64,000 nucleotides of DNA from Volutella citrinella (lineage: Eukaryota; Ascomycota; Sordariomycetes; Hypocreales; Nectriaceae). The position numbers and the translations under genes were made by a program. Under the pieces are notes generated by a model, which did no database searches, was not told the DNA's origin, and saw only the letters and a list, made by a program, of their open reading frames with translations. How positions within the stretch are numbered: position 1 is the stretch's first letter; the number at the start of each line of letters is the position of its first letter. The stretch spans positions 2,170,001 through 2,234,000 of the forward strand of contig JAWZSP010000005.1 of assembly GCA_034401135.1 (NCBI GenBank). The letters are read 5' to 3'. Shown here in pieces: positions 10,422 to 21,854 of this stretch.

Positions 10422-13254
10422 TCAGGCCAAGAGTCCCTTCTTGCTCTTCCAGATTGATCGCTTCTTGTCGCGCTTAGCCTTCATTGCCTCCCATCCTTCT
10501 TCGTCGTCGTCGTCAGATCCGTCACGAGGCGTGACAATGTTGATTGTGGACTTGGACTTGGTCTCGTCCCAGCGCCCCAGCGCCCCAGACATGGTGTTGG
10601 TGCGGCGGTGGGCATCGGCGGGGTTGATGGCCTGGGACACGGGTCGGTAGCGTCCGGGTAGTCCAACATTGCTGCGCTCTGAGGGAGCGATGGAGGGCGT
10701 GTATCCCATGCCCGAGTTTCGGATGGATCCGGCATACCCAGCCGGCTGCATGTTCATGAAGGACGCTGAGCTAGGCTGAACCATGCTCATAGTGCGCATG
10801 CTAGGGTCGAATTGCCGGGGAGGCTCCATCGCTGGTTCATACATCATCGAATGCCGAGACGAGAGGTCGTTCATAGACTGGGTAGCAGCAAGCCCACCAT
10901 AAGGCGGCTGGGGCATGGCCATGGGCATAGGAGGTTGCATCTGCGGTGCACCACCGTTCTGGCCGGCCATCATCTGCATAAACTGCATCTGCATCTGCAT
11001 GAACTGGGACATCTGCTGCGTCATCTGAAGTTGTGCCTGGTCACCCACGCTCATCTGAGGCGGCTGAGGAGGCATCATGGGCATGCCGCCAGCCGCACCC
11101 ATGGGGTACATGGAATTGGCGGGGATACCCATCATGGGGTCAAAGCCAGCTCCGTGACCATTCATCCCAAGCATGGGTTTTTGCGCTTCCATATTCGGGC
11201 TTCCTCGTCTCATCGCCCGAGACCGCTCCTCGTTTGCAATGACGCCGACGAGGCCACCGACGGGCAACTGCTGCGGCTGCTGAGTTTGCGACGCTGGTAG
11301 GCCGCCGCCGAAGGTCAGAGACTCCCTCAATGCTGGCTTGGAAACGCTGGCGCCAATGAACGGGTCCTGCGGAAGGCCACGGGCAAAGGCCGGCAGAGTC
11401 GAGTGTCGCTGATTCTGGGGGTTCGGTGCTGCTTCACCGACCACGGAGTTGGGGCGCGGCACTTGAAGCGCAGATGCCCGGAGATTCGGGTTCGATCCCA
11501 TGGAATTCAATAGTGTCGGTGGTCGGTTCTTGTTGGGGAAGCCATGGGCCTGAAGAATGGCCAACGGAATCTCCTCATCCTCGTCCTCTTCCGAGCCACC
11601 AGTAGGGGGGCCAGGCGAGGGTGTCTTCTTCAGCAGGTGAAGCTGTGGCGCGCTCTTAGATGGTGGCAGTGAGTTTCGGTCAATGGGGTTGAGTTCCGGC
11701 TGTTCGCCAGTAACCTTCATCATCTGTTGTCTGTATACTGCCATGTGTGCCTCCTGCTTTCGTCGCTGTTTCGCTTGCTGCTTGGACTTTTCGATTTCAT
11801 CTTCATCGTCGTCGTAGTTGATCTCGTCTTCGTCGTCGTCATCCTTGGTGGCAGCGGCGTTGGATTCATAAGTGCTCTGACGCTCCTTGTCCTTCCTGTA
11901 CTTCTCAAACTGTTGCGGCGTCATAACTTTGTTGCGTGGCGGGCTTGGGGCCCTCGATGCGTAGCGGTTGGCAAGGCGAGAGGATTGTGCCAGGGTGCCG
12001 TCAAACATGTTATCGTCTCCCTTGTTGAAGCTAGCGTTAAGAGGCTTCCTGCCCAAAGCAGTAAAGCTGTCCTCTTCCCTGCGCCATCCGCCACCAGAGG
12101 TGGGGGTAGTATTGGACCTAGAATCGGACAACATCCTTCCAACCTTGATCGAGTCCTGCAAAAGCCGTGCATCCTCATCCTCGATAATATCTGATGGGCG
12201 GCTCGACGTTTTGAACGAGGTCTGGTGGCGTGGAACAGGCGGTGGAGTTTCGTTTTCGGGGGAGCCAGGAACAGAGCCCAGAAGACCGTCATCGGAGTTG
12301 CGGCTATTCCATGATCCTGGAGCAGGGTCGACGTTGGCTGCCTTGTTGATGGAAAGGGGTGCGGGAGCAGCGTAGGGTGACCGATTGCCGGTCAGGGAGC
12401 GTGGGGCAACAGAGCCCTCGTTCTTCACCGTTATAACGCTGGCTCGCTTGTCGAATGATCCGAACATGGATCCGAAATCGCCGCCCAGGTCCATATTGCT
12501 GGATTCCTCGAGTTTCGGGGGTGTCGCGGTGCTGGTAGTCGACTCGGTCAGTCCCCTCGCGCGGCCGGTACTGTAGTCCTGGTGCTGAATCATTGGCACC
12601 GGAGGAACGTCCTCCTTGATGCTCGACGTCAAGCTGTTCTTCTTCTGCATGCCGAAAGAGAAGGTCCTGCCAGCCCTGTTCAAAAAGCCCGAGCCACTGG
12701 ATTTAGGGCCTTGCCTCGATCCCATATCGTGCAAGCTCTTCTTCGCGAAATGCTTCGACTCGTCCTGAGCGCCGAGATCTGCGGAAGATGGTGCAGTCGA
12801 TGCGTTGCTGTGTCGCGAGGAGGTATCAGTAGATGTGGCCTTGGTCGTGTTGGACGCCCCACTTCCCCTGAGCAATGACAGTCAGCGCCATTGTGCATCG
12901 CCATGATCAACGAAGACGGTAAAGAAAGCGACAGGCTGAAAGGGGAAATGCTCAGAAGGCAGCAAAAATGAAAAACCATTTGATTTAGCTCGAGACTTAC
13001 CGATTACCGCCCTTGAGATCGGCAAAAATGTTGTCCTCGACGTCGAGATCCTGGAGGTGGTTGGGCCGGGGGACGGGGTGACCAGTAGCTCTAGCCAGTC
13101 TCGCGCCGCCGTCGAAGGATTTCCCTGCGATAAGGGGATCGGTCCTCTCGATAACTCGGAAAGACGATTGCTCCGGTGCTACTGAGCCATGCTGGAAATC
13201 TTCCGAGGTTGCGGTCGACTTCCGCCTGTTGAACGCGACACCGAATCTAGGCAT
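10422..13254 (-). CDS. Conserved fungal Ser-rich, Met/Gln-rich disordered protein, function unknown
   Basis: Two exons, 13254-13001 and 12867-10422, with a 133-bp GTAAGT...CTCAG intron that joins CG|G in phase, giving 899 aa. The N terminus (MPRFGVAFNRRKS) precedes a mostly disordered, Ser/Pro/Asn-rich chain. An acidic run (DDDDEDEINYDDDEDE) and a basic helix (KSKQQAKQRRKQEAHM) lie in the middle, followed by an order-promoting segment EEIPLAILQAHGFPNKNRPP. A strongly Met/Gln/Pro-rich stretch spans about residues 650-750 (plus-strand 10880-11190), and the end is basic (WEAMKAKRDKKRSIWKSKK). I recognise the type from other filamentous fungi but know no assigned function. There is no signal peptide, membrane segment or enzyme motif. 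Low-complexity Met/Gln content suggests self-association or RNA/granule biology, which is inference only. Confidence 0.85.
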
Positions 13255-14102
13255 ATAGAAGACGGCTCAGAAAAAAAATATGTCTAAAACTATGTGCAGC
13301 CCATAAACTGGGGAACCAAGCAAGGTCCTTGGCGTATGAGGACCGGCCGATTGATCGATGTCGTATGAGGAACCGTCTCACAGGAAAAAGGAAAAATGTT
13401 TTGGATACGAATTCCCCACGGTCGTGCAATGCCAGACAGGCAGGACGGTGTTGCCGCGGACGGGTTCAGGAAACTGGAGGACGGGCCACGGGGTCGGATA
13501 ACTGCATGTTGGGAAGGCTAGGGTCAGCTCTATGTTGGGCAAGGGTGTGACAAGACCGTCGTGATCGTGACGCCAGGTGAACAAAAGAGAGGGGATCGAG
13601 AGACGGAGCGGGCGAGGTATCGGGACACGCGGCTTTAATGTGGGCGGACGACGGCGGGAGCATGTTTGGTCGGGCGTGAAACCAGGTCGGGGTTGGTTGG
13701 ACAAGTCGAGGCATGCGTCAAGGCGAAGGCAAAGAAAGTTTCGGGACTCACATTAATCTCCAGAAACCAGAAGGCGACAGGCTATTAGGAGCGAGTGGCT
13801 GACGGGGCGACTAAAGCCAGCATGCGGGAGAGTGTAAGGAGACAGACAGTCCGCTTCGGCAGCAAAGAGGGTCGGGTCGAGCAGCAGCGGGAACGAAACG
13901 GCAAAAACACAGCAGCGGCAGCAGCCTCGTCGTCAAACAGCGCGATATCGTCAAGGGGCCTGTATCAACAACGAAAGCAAGCGAGCGAGAACTCGGGATT
14001 AGTGCAGGAGAGTGGGAGGATGAGGTTTGAGTGGAAGAAAGGATGAGCGAGCGTGGCCCGACGCGAGATGGGGCGAAGGAGCAGGAGGTCGATTTGGGAT
14101 AT

Positions 14103-14115
14103 GGGGGGGGGGGGG
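14103..14115. repeat. G13 homopolymer tract
   Basis: Thirteen consecutive G on the plus strand in the gene-poor region. Such a run can form unusual DNA structure and is also prone to assembly or sequencing error. Confidence 0.9.
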
Positions 14116-15925
14116 CGTGGGCAGTGGACAGTGCGCGTGGTACAGTGCGAGGGCGGTTTGGCCGGGGGACAGCGAGAAAGGCCAGTCAGATGCACGGCCT
14201 CGGTGGTGTCTCTGCTTCAAATGGGTCGGAAATGGGGGAGCGAGCGTTGGCACAGGGGCACGGGAATGCGGGTCGATCGATGTGCCGACGCCAGAAGGCC
14301 AGACGCCAGACAACACACGCGGCAGTGCGGACGGAGCAGCAGCAAGGCTCAGCACGGAGCAGCACGGCGGAGGAAGCTGACAGCGTGCGGATGCTGGAAG
14401 GAAGAGGCCCAAGATGGGGGGAAAGAGCCGGGAGTGGAATTACAGTGGCCCGATTGCGGTTGGAGTTGCTGCGGTTCTGGCGGTGGTTGATTGCCTGTTG
14501 GGATCCCATGGACGTGATGCGCTCTTTCTGGCTTGGACGGGCGCACCGGGCTAGACAATGGCTGCGAGACAGACACGGCGGCCTGGATGAAAATCAATCT
14601 GGTGTTGCTATATCCAAAGGCTACTAGTTCCCACTCATGCAGCGCTGCTTGCATCGCCCCGTGAGGCTAGCAGGATCCCGTCAGCCGTCAAGGAGGAGCA
14701 CAGGTGCATTTGGCCTGGCATCAAAGGCACTGCCGCCAGCCACTGTAGCGCGAATGAGCACTAGCCCTGGAGCGCATCCTTGGGCCACGGGTGCCTTACT
14801 AAGTCAGTCACGGCCACCATCCACTCCGCATTGGAACCAACAATATACAGCCTCCTGGCCTAAGCCCAAGGGAACGGCCGAGTGCACAGCGCTTGATTCT
14901 CCAGGCACGGCAGCTCGGCCTGCACGGAAATATACTCAAATCCCGGTGCTGCAGCCTTTGGGCGCGCCCGGTGCCTCGGTGGGATTGGGCCACATCTACC
15001 TACATGGTGCGACCAGCAGGTAAAACTGCCTGCAGTGATGAATTCCCGGCCGCCAACTGAACAGCTGCAAGGTGCGCGCGGCTGGCGGCACCCGAGCGGC
15101 GAGCATGACAATGGACAATCCCGGGCCGCCACATCCCAACGGAGCGACACCAGCCAGCTTTGCTGCAGGATGCCATCATCCTGGGGCTGCTGAGACTCCG
15201 TACCATAGCGGCGACCGCCACGGACCCAACACCGTGGCCCAGTGCCTGTGCCTGTGCCAGTGCCTCACAATGCTGGCGTTGCGTTGCGCCGCAGGACAGC
15301 AGGGCCCTCTTCCTATTCGCGCGAAGATGAGCCAGGCCAGCGCCAGCCCAAGTTGCCCAACCGCAGGCCAAGGGCCAAGCCGAGCTGAACTGAGTATTCG
15401 CCGACCGGTTCCCGCCAACGCGCCCAATCCAGGGCCCTCACAGGGGGCCGGGCTCGCGAATGGGGCCCTTCAAGGCGGCCCATTTTCAGCGTGTTCAGGC
15501 CTTCAGGGTCCCTCGGGAAGCACGCAGCAATGCAGAAGGGCCCAGGCCACGCCGGACAGGGTGCAGCCAACGTGGCTTGACCGGCTGCTGCGGGCCAAGG
15601 TTGGCCGGCGGGGGGGTAACGACGATGGGAGGGGCAATAACACGACATTGAGAGCTGGGGCTGGCTGGCTAGGGGATCATATCACACGAGGTTCTCTTGT
15701 GAATCTTGTCATAGCTTGGTCCCACCATATGGAAAAACGCGGTGCCCTGGTCCGTCCGTAGAGTTCCGCACATATCATCATGGCCAAAAAGAGGAGTGGA
15801 CTGCAGGGGGCAAAATTGGGCATTGGGCAGGCGATTGGGTCGTGTTGATGGCCATGGCATGAACCGGGAAGTTGTCGAGGAAAATAGTGGGCGTTTGTAT
15901 ATCTCGTACAAGGGGGGCCCTCCCC

Positions 15926-15939
15926 AAAAAAAAAAAAAA
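15926..15939. repeat. A14 homopolymer tract
   Basis: Fourteen consecutive A on the plus strand, preceded by a GGGGGGCCCTCCCC block. No target-site duplication or element was seen that would make it the tail of a retroposed copy. Confidence 0.9.
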
Positions 15940-18640
15940 TCAATAGCGGTGCCCCCCAGCTCGTTGTCCATCCGATGGCGCCAACTGAATAAGCGTCGTT
16001 CAACTTCTCGGCAAGCCCGTTTTCTTTGGGCTGGGACGGCGCTGATATCTCGAATGGGTCAGGCTGGCGTGTGGAGCTCGTGTGAGATCTATGGGCTCCT
16101 CATGGAAGTCAAGCAGGGCCTCGCTGATGCGGATGCGGAGGCGGATGCCAATATGAAATGCAGCAGCACTGGGCCATGAGAACAGATTTCAAGGCATGGG
16201 TATTGTCATGAACTACGGATACGCTCTCGGCCAACCCCCAACTCGGCTACTGCTGCGTGTGCCGTATGGTCAGGTTTCATTTGGCACCTACTTTCTTACC
16301 AGGCACCTAAGGTAAACTATGGCAGCCTTGGGGAAGTGGTGGCGATGATTGATTGCCGCCTGCTGATTGCGGACATCGATTCACAGGTGCTCCGTAGAAT
16401 GTGACGAAAAGGCACCTAAGGTTGACACTTGGACACTTGGCAGCGTGACATTCAGCTAGTCGGTTAGTGGGCAGGTAGCCCACGCGTGCCAGGGGGTCCG
16501 TCCGAAGCCAAGGCAATAAAGAATGGCCCGTAATTAATAATTCGTGAGGGACGCCTTGGGACACATGCTAGGAGGAAGACGTGGTAGACTGGTAGTGGTG
16601 ACGGCGGTGGGTGGGTGACTGACTGCCCGCCCATGGTCCGCCACTCGCATGAAATCAAACGGCTGAGGAGGAAGTTTAATTTGCCGTATACTACTCACCA
16701 CACCCCGTGCGTGGACGTGCGCCAGCATGTACAGACGGATCCGTCGCCGCCTCTCTACAGCACGTCGCATGGCAAAGCACCTCTCGGAATACGCGATGGT
16801 GGACAAGTCGCGGCCAGAGTGCGAAGGGCGGGCGGGATTCCGAGACAGTGGGTGGTCTCCCCAAGGATGTGCCCGCTGACAACTGGAGACGATTTCTATT
16901 TCGAGCCACAGGTCCAGTATTCTTACATTCAGAATCAATGCATACTACTCCGTCCCAAGCGCCGGGGCTGGGTCATCTAGCGCTGCTACCAGTACCACCG
17001 CTAAGGTGTTCAGATGTAAGTTGTTGGTAATAATTACCGGATGGGGTGAGCTACTGTACCTGCGAGAGCCACTGACGCTGCTCGTCGTCCTCTTCATCCG
17101 TCCCTCGACGGCTGCGTCAGATCACTTCCCGATGGAAGCGGCCAAGCAAGGCAAGACGAAGGCAGCCACGGAGACAAACGCCATGCTCACTCGCTCACAC
17201 TCTCGCAAGTCACAACTCACCCCCAACTTCCAGCCCCAGCGCAGCCGAGGCGCGGCGCCAGGTACACATAGCCGACCTTTTTATTATTATTTGCAGTCGA
17301 TAGCACGTCAAATCGATGCCGTTAGGCCCAAAATGACCAAGGCAGTGGCGCTACGAGAGGTACTGCCAAGGGAGAGCCAGCAGTTCCTCAGGGACAGCCT
17401 CATGTGCAGCTGGAGCCAGATCCCCAGGGCAGCTCTAACAGAAACGGCACTGTGCAGCACAGTGAGAGAATGCTTTTGGGCGCCACACTCCCTGTCTCCA
17501 AGCATCCGGCCGTAGGCCCGTAGTCGCCGTACCTCACTAGCGGAGGACCCACCCCAAACCCACCGAGGGCCCCTGTACACTAATGGAGCTTATACCGGGT
17601 GGGCCCCCGGTTCGGGGTGCTGCACAACAAGCCTCGGGCTGGCTGTTGTCTGTTGTCAGGAAGTAGGTAGGTACTGTGTTCATGTTGGTAGGTGAACAGA
17701 TGCACCCGGACTCGCTGCGTAGCATCACCAACGAACAGTCTATTGATTAATTAGTTATCTGCCATATTACCACATCTGGGCGCCACAGTAACGCAGAAAT
17801 CGGAGTGCCGGAGACCTACAAAGAGGCGGAGGCCGCACCGCAGCTGGTTGCTGCTCCATGTAAGCTGGCCTCGCCGTCCAGTCCATGCGTACCGGTATAG
17901 ATCATCAGCCTTCGTCACCATCACACACACGTTGCTCTTCCGGCAACACCTGCGAGTCCCCCAGCTCCGAGGCCTGCTCCCAAAACACTCCCTTGGCCAG
18001 TCGGCCTCTGCGCCCTCCCAACCTGACACCCACTGACGTCGCCAGCGGATCGCGATCTACAGGCACCTTAGACGATCCCACCTCTCGGCAGAGCCTGTCC
18101 AGTGTCCACGACTCCACGTTGGCCTCCTCTGCCCGCCCAGAAACCCGGATGCTCTCCGGGCCCTTCTCTCTAACCGCGACACCCTGCCCATGGGAGGAGT
18201 CCTCGACCCTGCAATCGCCGAGCACTGTGCTCCAGATTTACTCCAACGATGGGCTTTTACGAGGCGCGTAGTCATCATGGCATGCTCGTGTTGACGCCAA
18301 ACCCCTGAGCCGGACGCCAGCCCAGGCTGCGGAAAATCAATACTTTGCCCCCTACTAGTCTCCTTTAATTCGGCCACAGTGGGGCTCCATCACTCTCCTC
18401 TGCGGTCCGTTGCCATGAAAGCTTAGCCATGCAGCTGTCCTGCCGCCTCCGCCTGGCACATCAGCTGCGAGTCGACTCTGCGAGACCTGTTGGCGCTTGG
18501 CCTCTGCTGGCTCGCTGGGTGCGGAAGGTGTCTCCATGCTCTGCTTCATTCCTCCTCCGCTGTTCCGGCATCCACGGTTCGGCGGTAATTACTGCGCGCC
18601 CGCCGCCTGAGTCGACGGCATGATGGCTGCTCTCGCATTT

Positions 18641-18655
18641 CCCCCCCCCCCCCCC
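18641..18655. repeat. C15 homopolymer tract
   Basis: Fifteen consecutive C on the plus strand in the gene-poor region. It lies in no supported gene. Confidence 0.9.
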
Positions 18656-21600
18656 TTGGGCGAAATGAGGTCGATGCAACGGGCGGCAAATTATTGGTTC
18701 GAGCATGAGTGGCTCGCTTGACACCATCTTCTTGCTCAGCCAGCGGCAGGGCGTCGTCCCAAGCCCACGGGAGCGCCGCCACGAATTCCTCGCCTTGGCT
18801 CTCAGCTCAGCGGCTTGACACGGAATGCTGCATGTCGTGCGTGAGACAGCAGCAGTGTCTTCCGTGTCATACCAGAGCAACAAGAGGATCGGCACGCATG
18901 TGTGGCATGCTTCTTGTTCAATACGGACGCAAGGACAGCAAACTACGGGAATCATTTACTTGAACAAACTCTTCGACCTGGCTGCTGTCTTGCCAACTTG
19001 CTTATCAAGAACTCAGTCCGCTGGGTCCTGTCCTATTCAGAACCTTGCTGCCGGGCACCTGTCCCAGGCCGTCCCCGTCCCGATCGTCGCCCTTTGGCCA
19101 CTAGCCCACCTTATTTGCCGTTCCTATGCGTCCAGGCCCGTCAGCGTTGTGTCCAGGATAGGTTGAATTGGCCGGTGATCAAAGACTTTAAAGAAAAAAA
19201 ACGGAGGCAACACGGGAGATATAGCCAGGTGCCCCAGTATTGGCGACGAATGGATCGATCGCAGTTCCTGGGTCGGTCGAGCAGCGTGTGCCAAGGTTTC
19301 CTGCGATCCCCACAATCTAGTCTAGTCGCAACAGGTTGGCATGAGCGAGGCCAAGCTGTGAGATGACGCCTCATCAATTTGCTACATGCATCGCCTTGGA
19401 GTAGATGCCAGGTTTTTTCAAGGCCCTCCGAGTCTAGCATTCCAAGACATTGAAACGTCCAGGTCAGAAGGAGGCCACTGCCTGAGTCCGTTGATGGGAG
19501 TAGCCGCTCAATGCCGCTGTCAACTCCGCCTGGTGCCAACTCTCAGCTCGTGCTGCCTGGCCAATGAGTTCCGGGCTTGATGTTCCAACCCGGTTGCAGC
19601 GTGGCTGTCCGCTTGCATCGCGCCGATGCGTCACCGCCTGCGCAGAGTTTGTGGCGACAGATACGGACTACAGGACGAGTACATGTAATCAGGTCGTAGC
19701 GTGATCGTCGACTCCTTCGCTGTCTACCACTTACACCCCGCAACCAAGCCATGGGCCGTTCGCCACGCATTGACACCACCAACGCCGTGATGATGCAGGC
19801 GCCAGGCTTGACGTGTTGGAGATGCGGCGGTGTATCCCCTCGGTATCTGACCATCACAGGAGGATTCGGCACTGTGGATGTTGCTTTCGTGTTGTTGCAT
19901 TCATACTACCTCGAAACGCCTCAATGCCACCCCAAGCTGTAGGGTAACAAGGTAGACCAAGTCAATGGGTGGGCATCGATTATGCCAGGGTTTCCACTTC
20001 CCGTTGCGTTTCTTGGGTTCAAACTGCCTCACGCACACCTTGGATATTCTCCTGTCTGGTTCGAGGTAAAGTTGCAGTGGGTTGAGTGAATGTGGTTGGT
20101 CCTGGTATCGACATCAGCTCAACCCTCTAGACACGTTTGGTTTCAACCACAGGCGACTCCATTACATACTAGTATCCCACGGGCGCAGAAATATTAGTAT
20201 CTTACATAGGTGCCAGTATCGTCTACCCCGTATTGCTAGTGTATTCTTCGCATTGAAGTTGTCCTCCTTCCAACCAGAGTTGCTACATGCAGCAAGATCA
20301 TTGCCCTGGAACGCGACAGAGCATTCCGCACCACTATATGACAGACGAGCCGCGAATCTTTACGAAATCTCTTCTTCTGGTCCTCGGAAGATCGGGCTGT
20401 TGCGGAGGCATATTCACGTAGGCGGGCTATTTACGAGACACCCGTGCTACGAACTGTCTCGTGCCTTTTCAGTCGACGCGCAGGCTTTCCCACAAACCCC
20501 GATATGCCATCCTAGATCTGTGCGATGGTAAACTCAGCGGCTGTTGCTTCTACTTGCGGGCTGCGGGCACTTTGGTTGGTCTGAGAGTTGACGCCTTGTT
20601 CCCGTTCGCTGTGTTACGCACCACTTCATATCGAGGAAGAGGCTAGATTGTCCAGATATCACTGGGCGAGGATGTCGTGTGTAGAGATCCCTGCGGCACC
20701 GTGATCCCTCCAGACTTCCTGAATAAAGGACATGGGCTAGATTACGACAATGGCATTTCAAACCCCATACTAGTTGTGAGTCGGGGTCAATATCATGGTA
20801 TACAGCCTACTGGTAGACTGATGTCTTACAGTAACGGTGTTCCAATGCAACCATGATCTTCGTGTCTATCTGGACATTGCAACGCAGAAATGAAAGCCTT
20901 CTTAGCTAGCTTGACATGTACGATACTTGCCGAGCGTTCGCTCGACTATTGGATCTGCCATACGGATGTCGTGTGATATGGATGTCGATTCTCGAGAACA
21001 GATCACAGATCAATTCCCCCACATCAAGCCACTCAAGCTGGTAAGGCAATTCTCATTACGTGGAGAGAGGGCTGACGGTCGGAGAGTTTGGTTACCTCGC
21101 TGTTGAATACTTTAATCGTCCCTTGATCAAGGCCGTGATCCTATCAGATACTACCTGTCGCTGAGGATGCTGTTGGCATCAGTGTCATTTGCCTACTAGC
21201 ATTGGGTTGGTGAGTGCGGCAAAGACTCAGCTGTTCAGACTTGGACACTCAAACTGGCAATTCCGATCGATCCCAGTGCATTTCAGCCGTTCGCGTTGGC
21301 AGCGTGAGGAATTGTGCTGGTCAGCAATTTGTTGGCAACCTGTCTCGGATTATGAAGGAGACGACTTGGGCGAGACTGGGCACCCCCCCCACATGTCAAT
21401 CTCGACGCTCCACATTGGAGTATCCATCCATTTGTCACCCAAAAGGACGCGACACAGCCCAGTTGGGGCTCTGCTTGCCTGCCAGGGATCAAGATTGATG
21501 AGGTGCGCGGGCGACATCGGCAAGGTAGGGTCCCTGGGTGGCAGCGCAGGGCCTGGGTGTCACTGAACAGCACCTGCAGGCGCAACTCAGGCTGCAGAGC

Positions 21601-21854
21601 TGCGGCGTGGCTCCGGGCCCTTGGTCATTGGTGCCCCTGGGCCCCTGCACGCCTGTAGTAGGCCTGTCCGCCAGAGGCCATGAAGGAACAAACACATGCT
21701 TGATGCAGCTCCAGCTCCAGCTCCTGTCTCTTCCCAAATCTTCACCCAAGCTCGCCACCATCCACTCAAGGGGCCGCCCTCCCATTCCACCACCATCCTT
21801 TTGTCCATCCCGTGTCTGGTCCAGTCCCGTCTAGGGCAGCTTGTCCGCTAAGCC

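Larger units (their letters stand above)
13255..21854. other. 8.6-kb gene-poor region
   Basis: No open frame here has recognisable domains, plausible codon bias or splice-linked continuation. The many short frames are GC-rich, Pro/Arg/Ser/Ala-rich and overlap on both strands. Part of it is presumably the promoter and 5' leader of the gene at 10422-13254 (proximal 1 kb) and of the CDF transporter (distal end). It contains homopolymer tracts (G13, A14, C15), a 13-bp direct repeat with ACCTAAGGT near 16.3-16.4 kb, and many GGCCAGG/TGGCTGG-like short runs. No tRNA, 5S rRNA or transposon termini were found by eye. Confidence 0.55.

Noticed and set aside
15072..15761. 229-codon plus-strand open frame in the gene-poor region
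   Set aside because: No ATG with sensible context, low-complexity Pro/Gly/Ala composition, no domain, and overlapping frames on both strands in GC-rich DNA.
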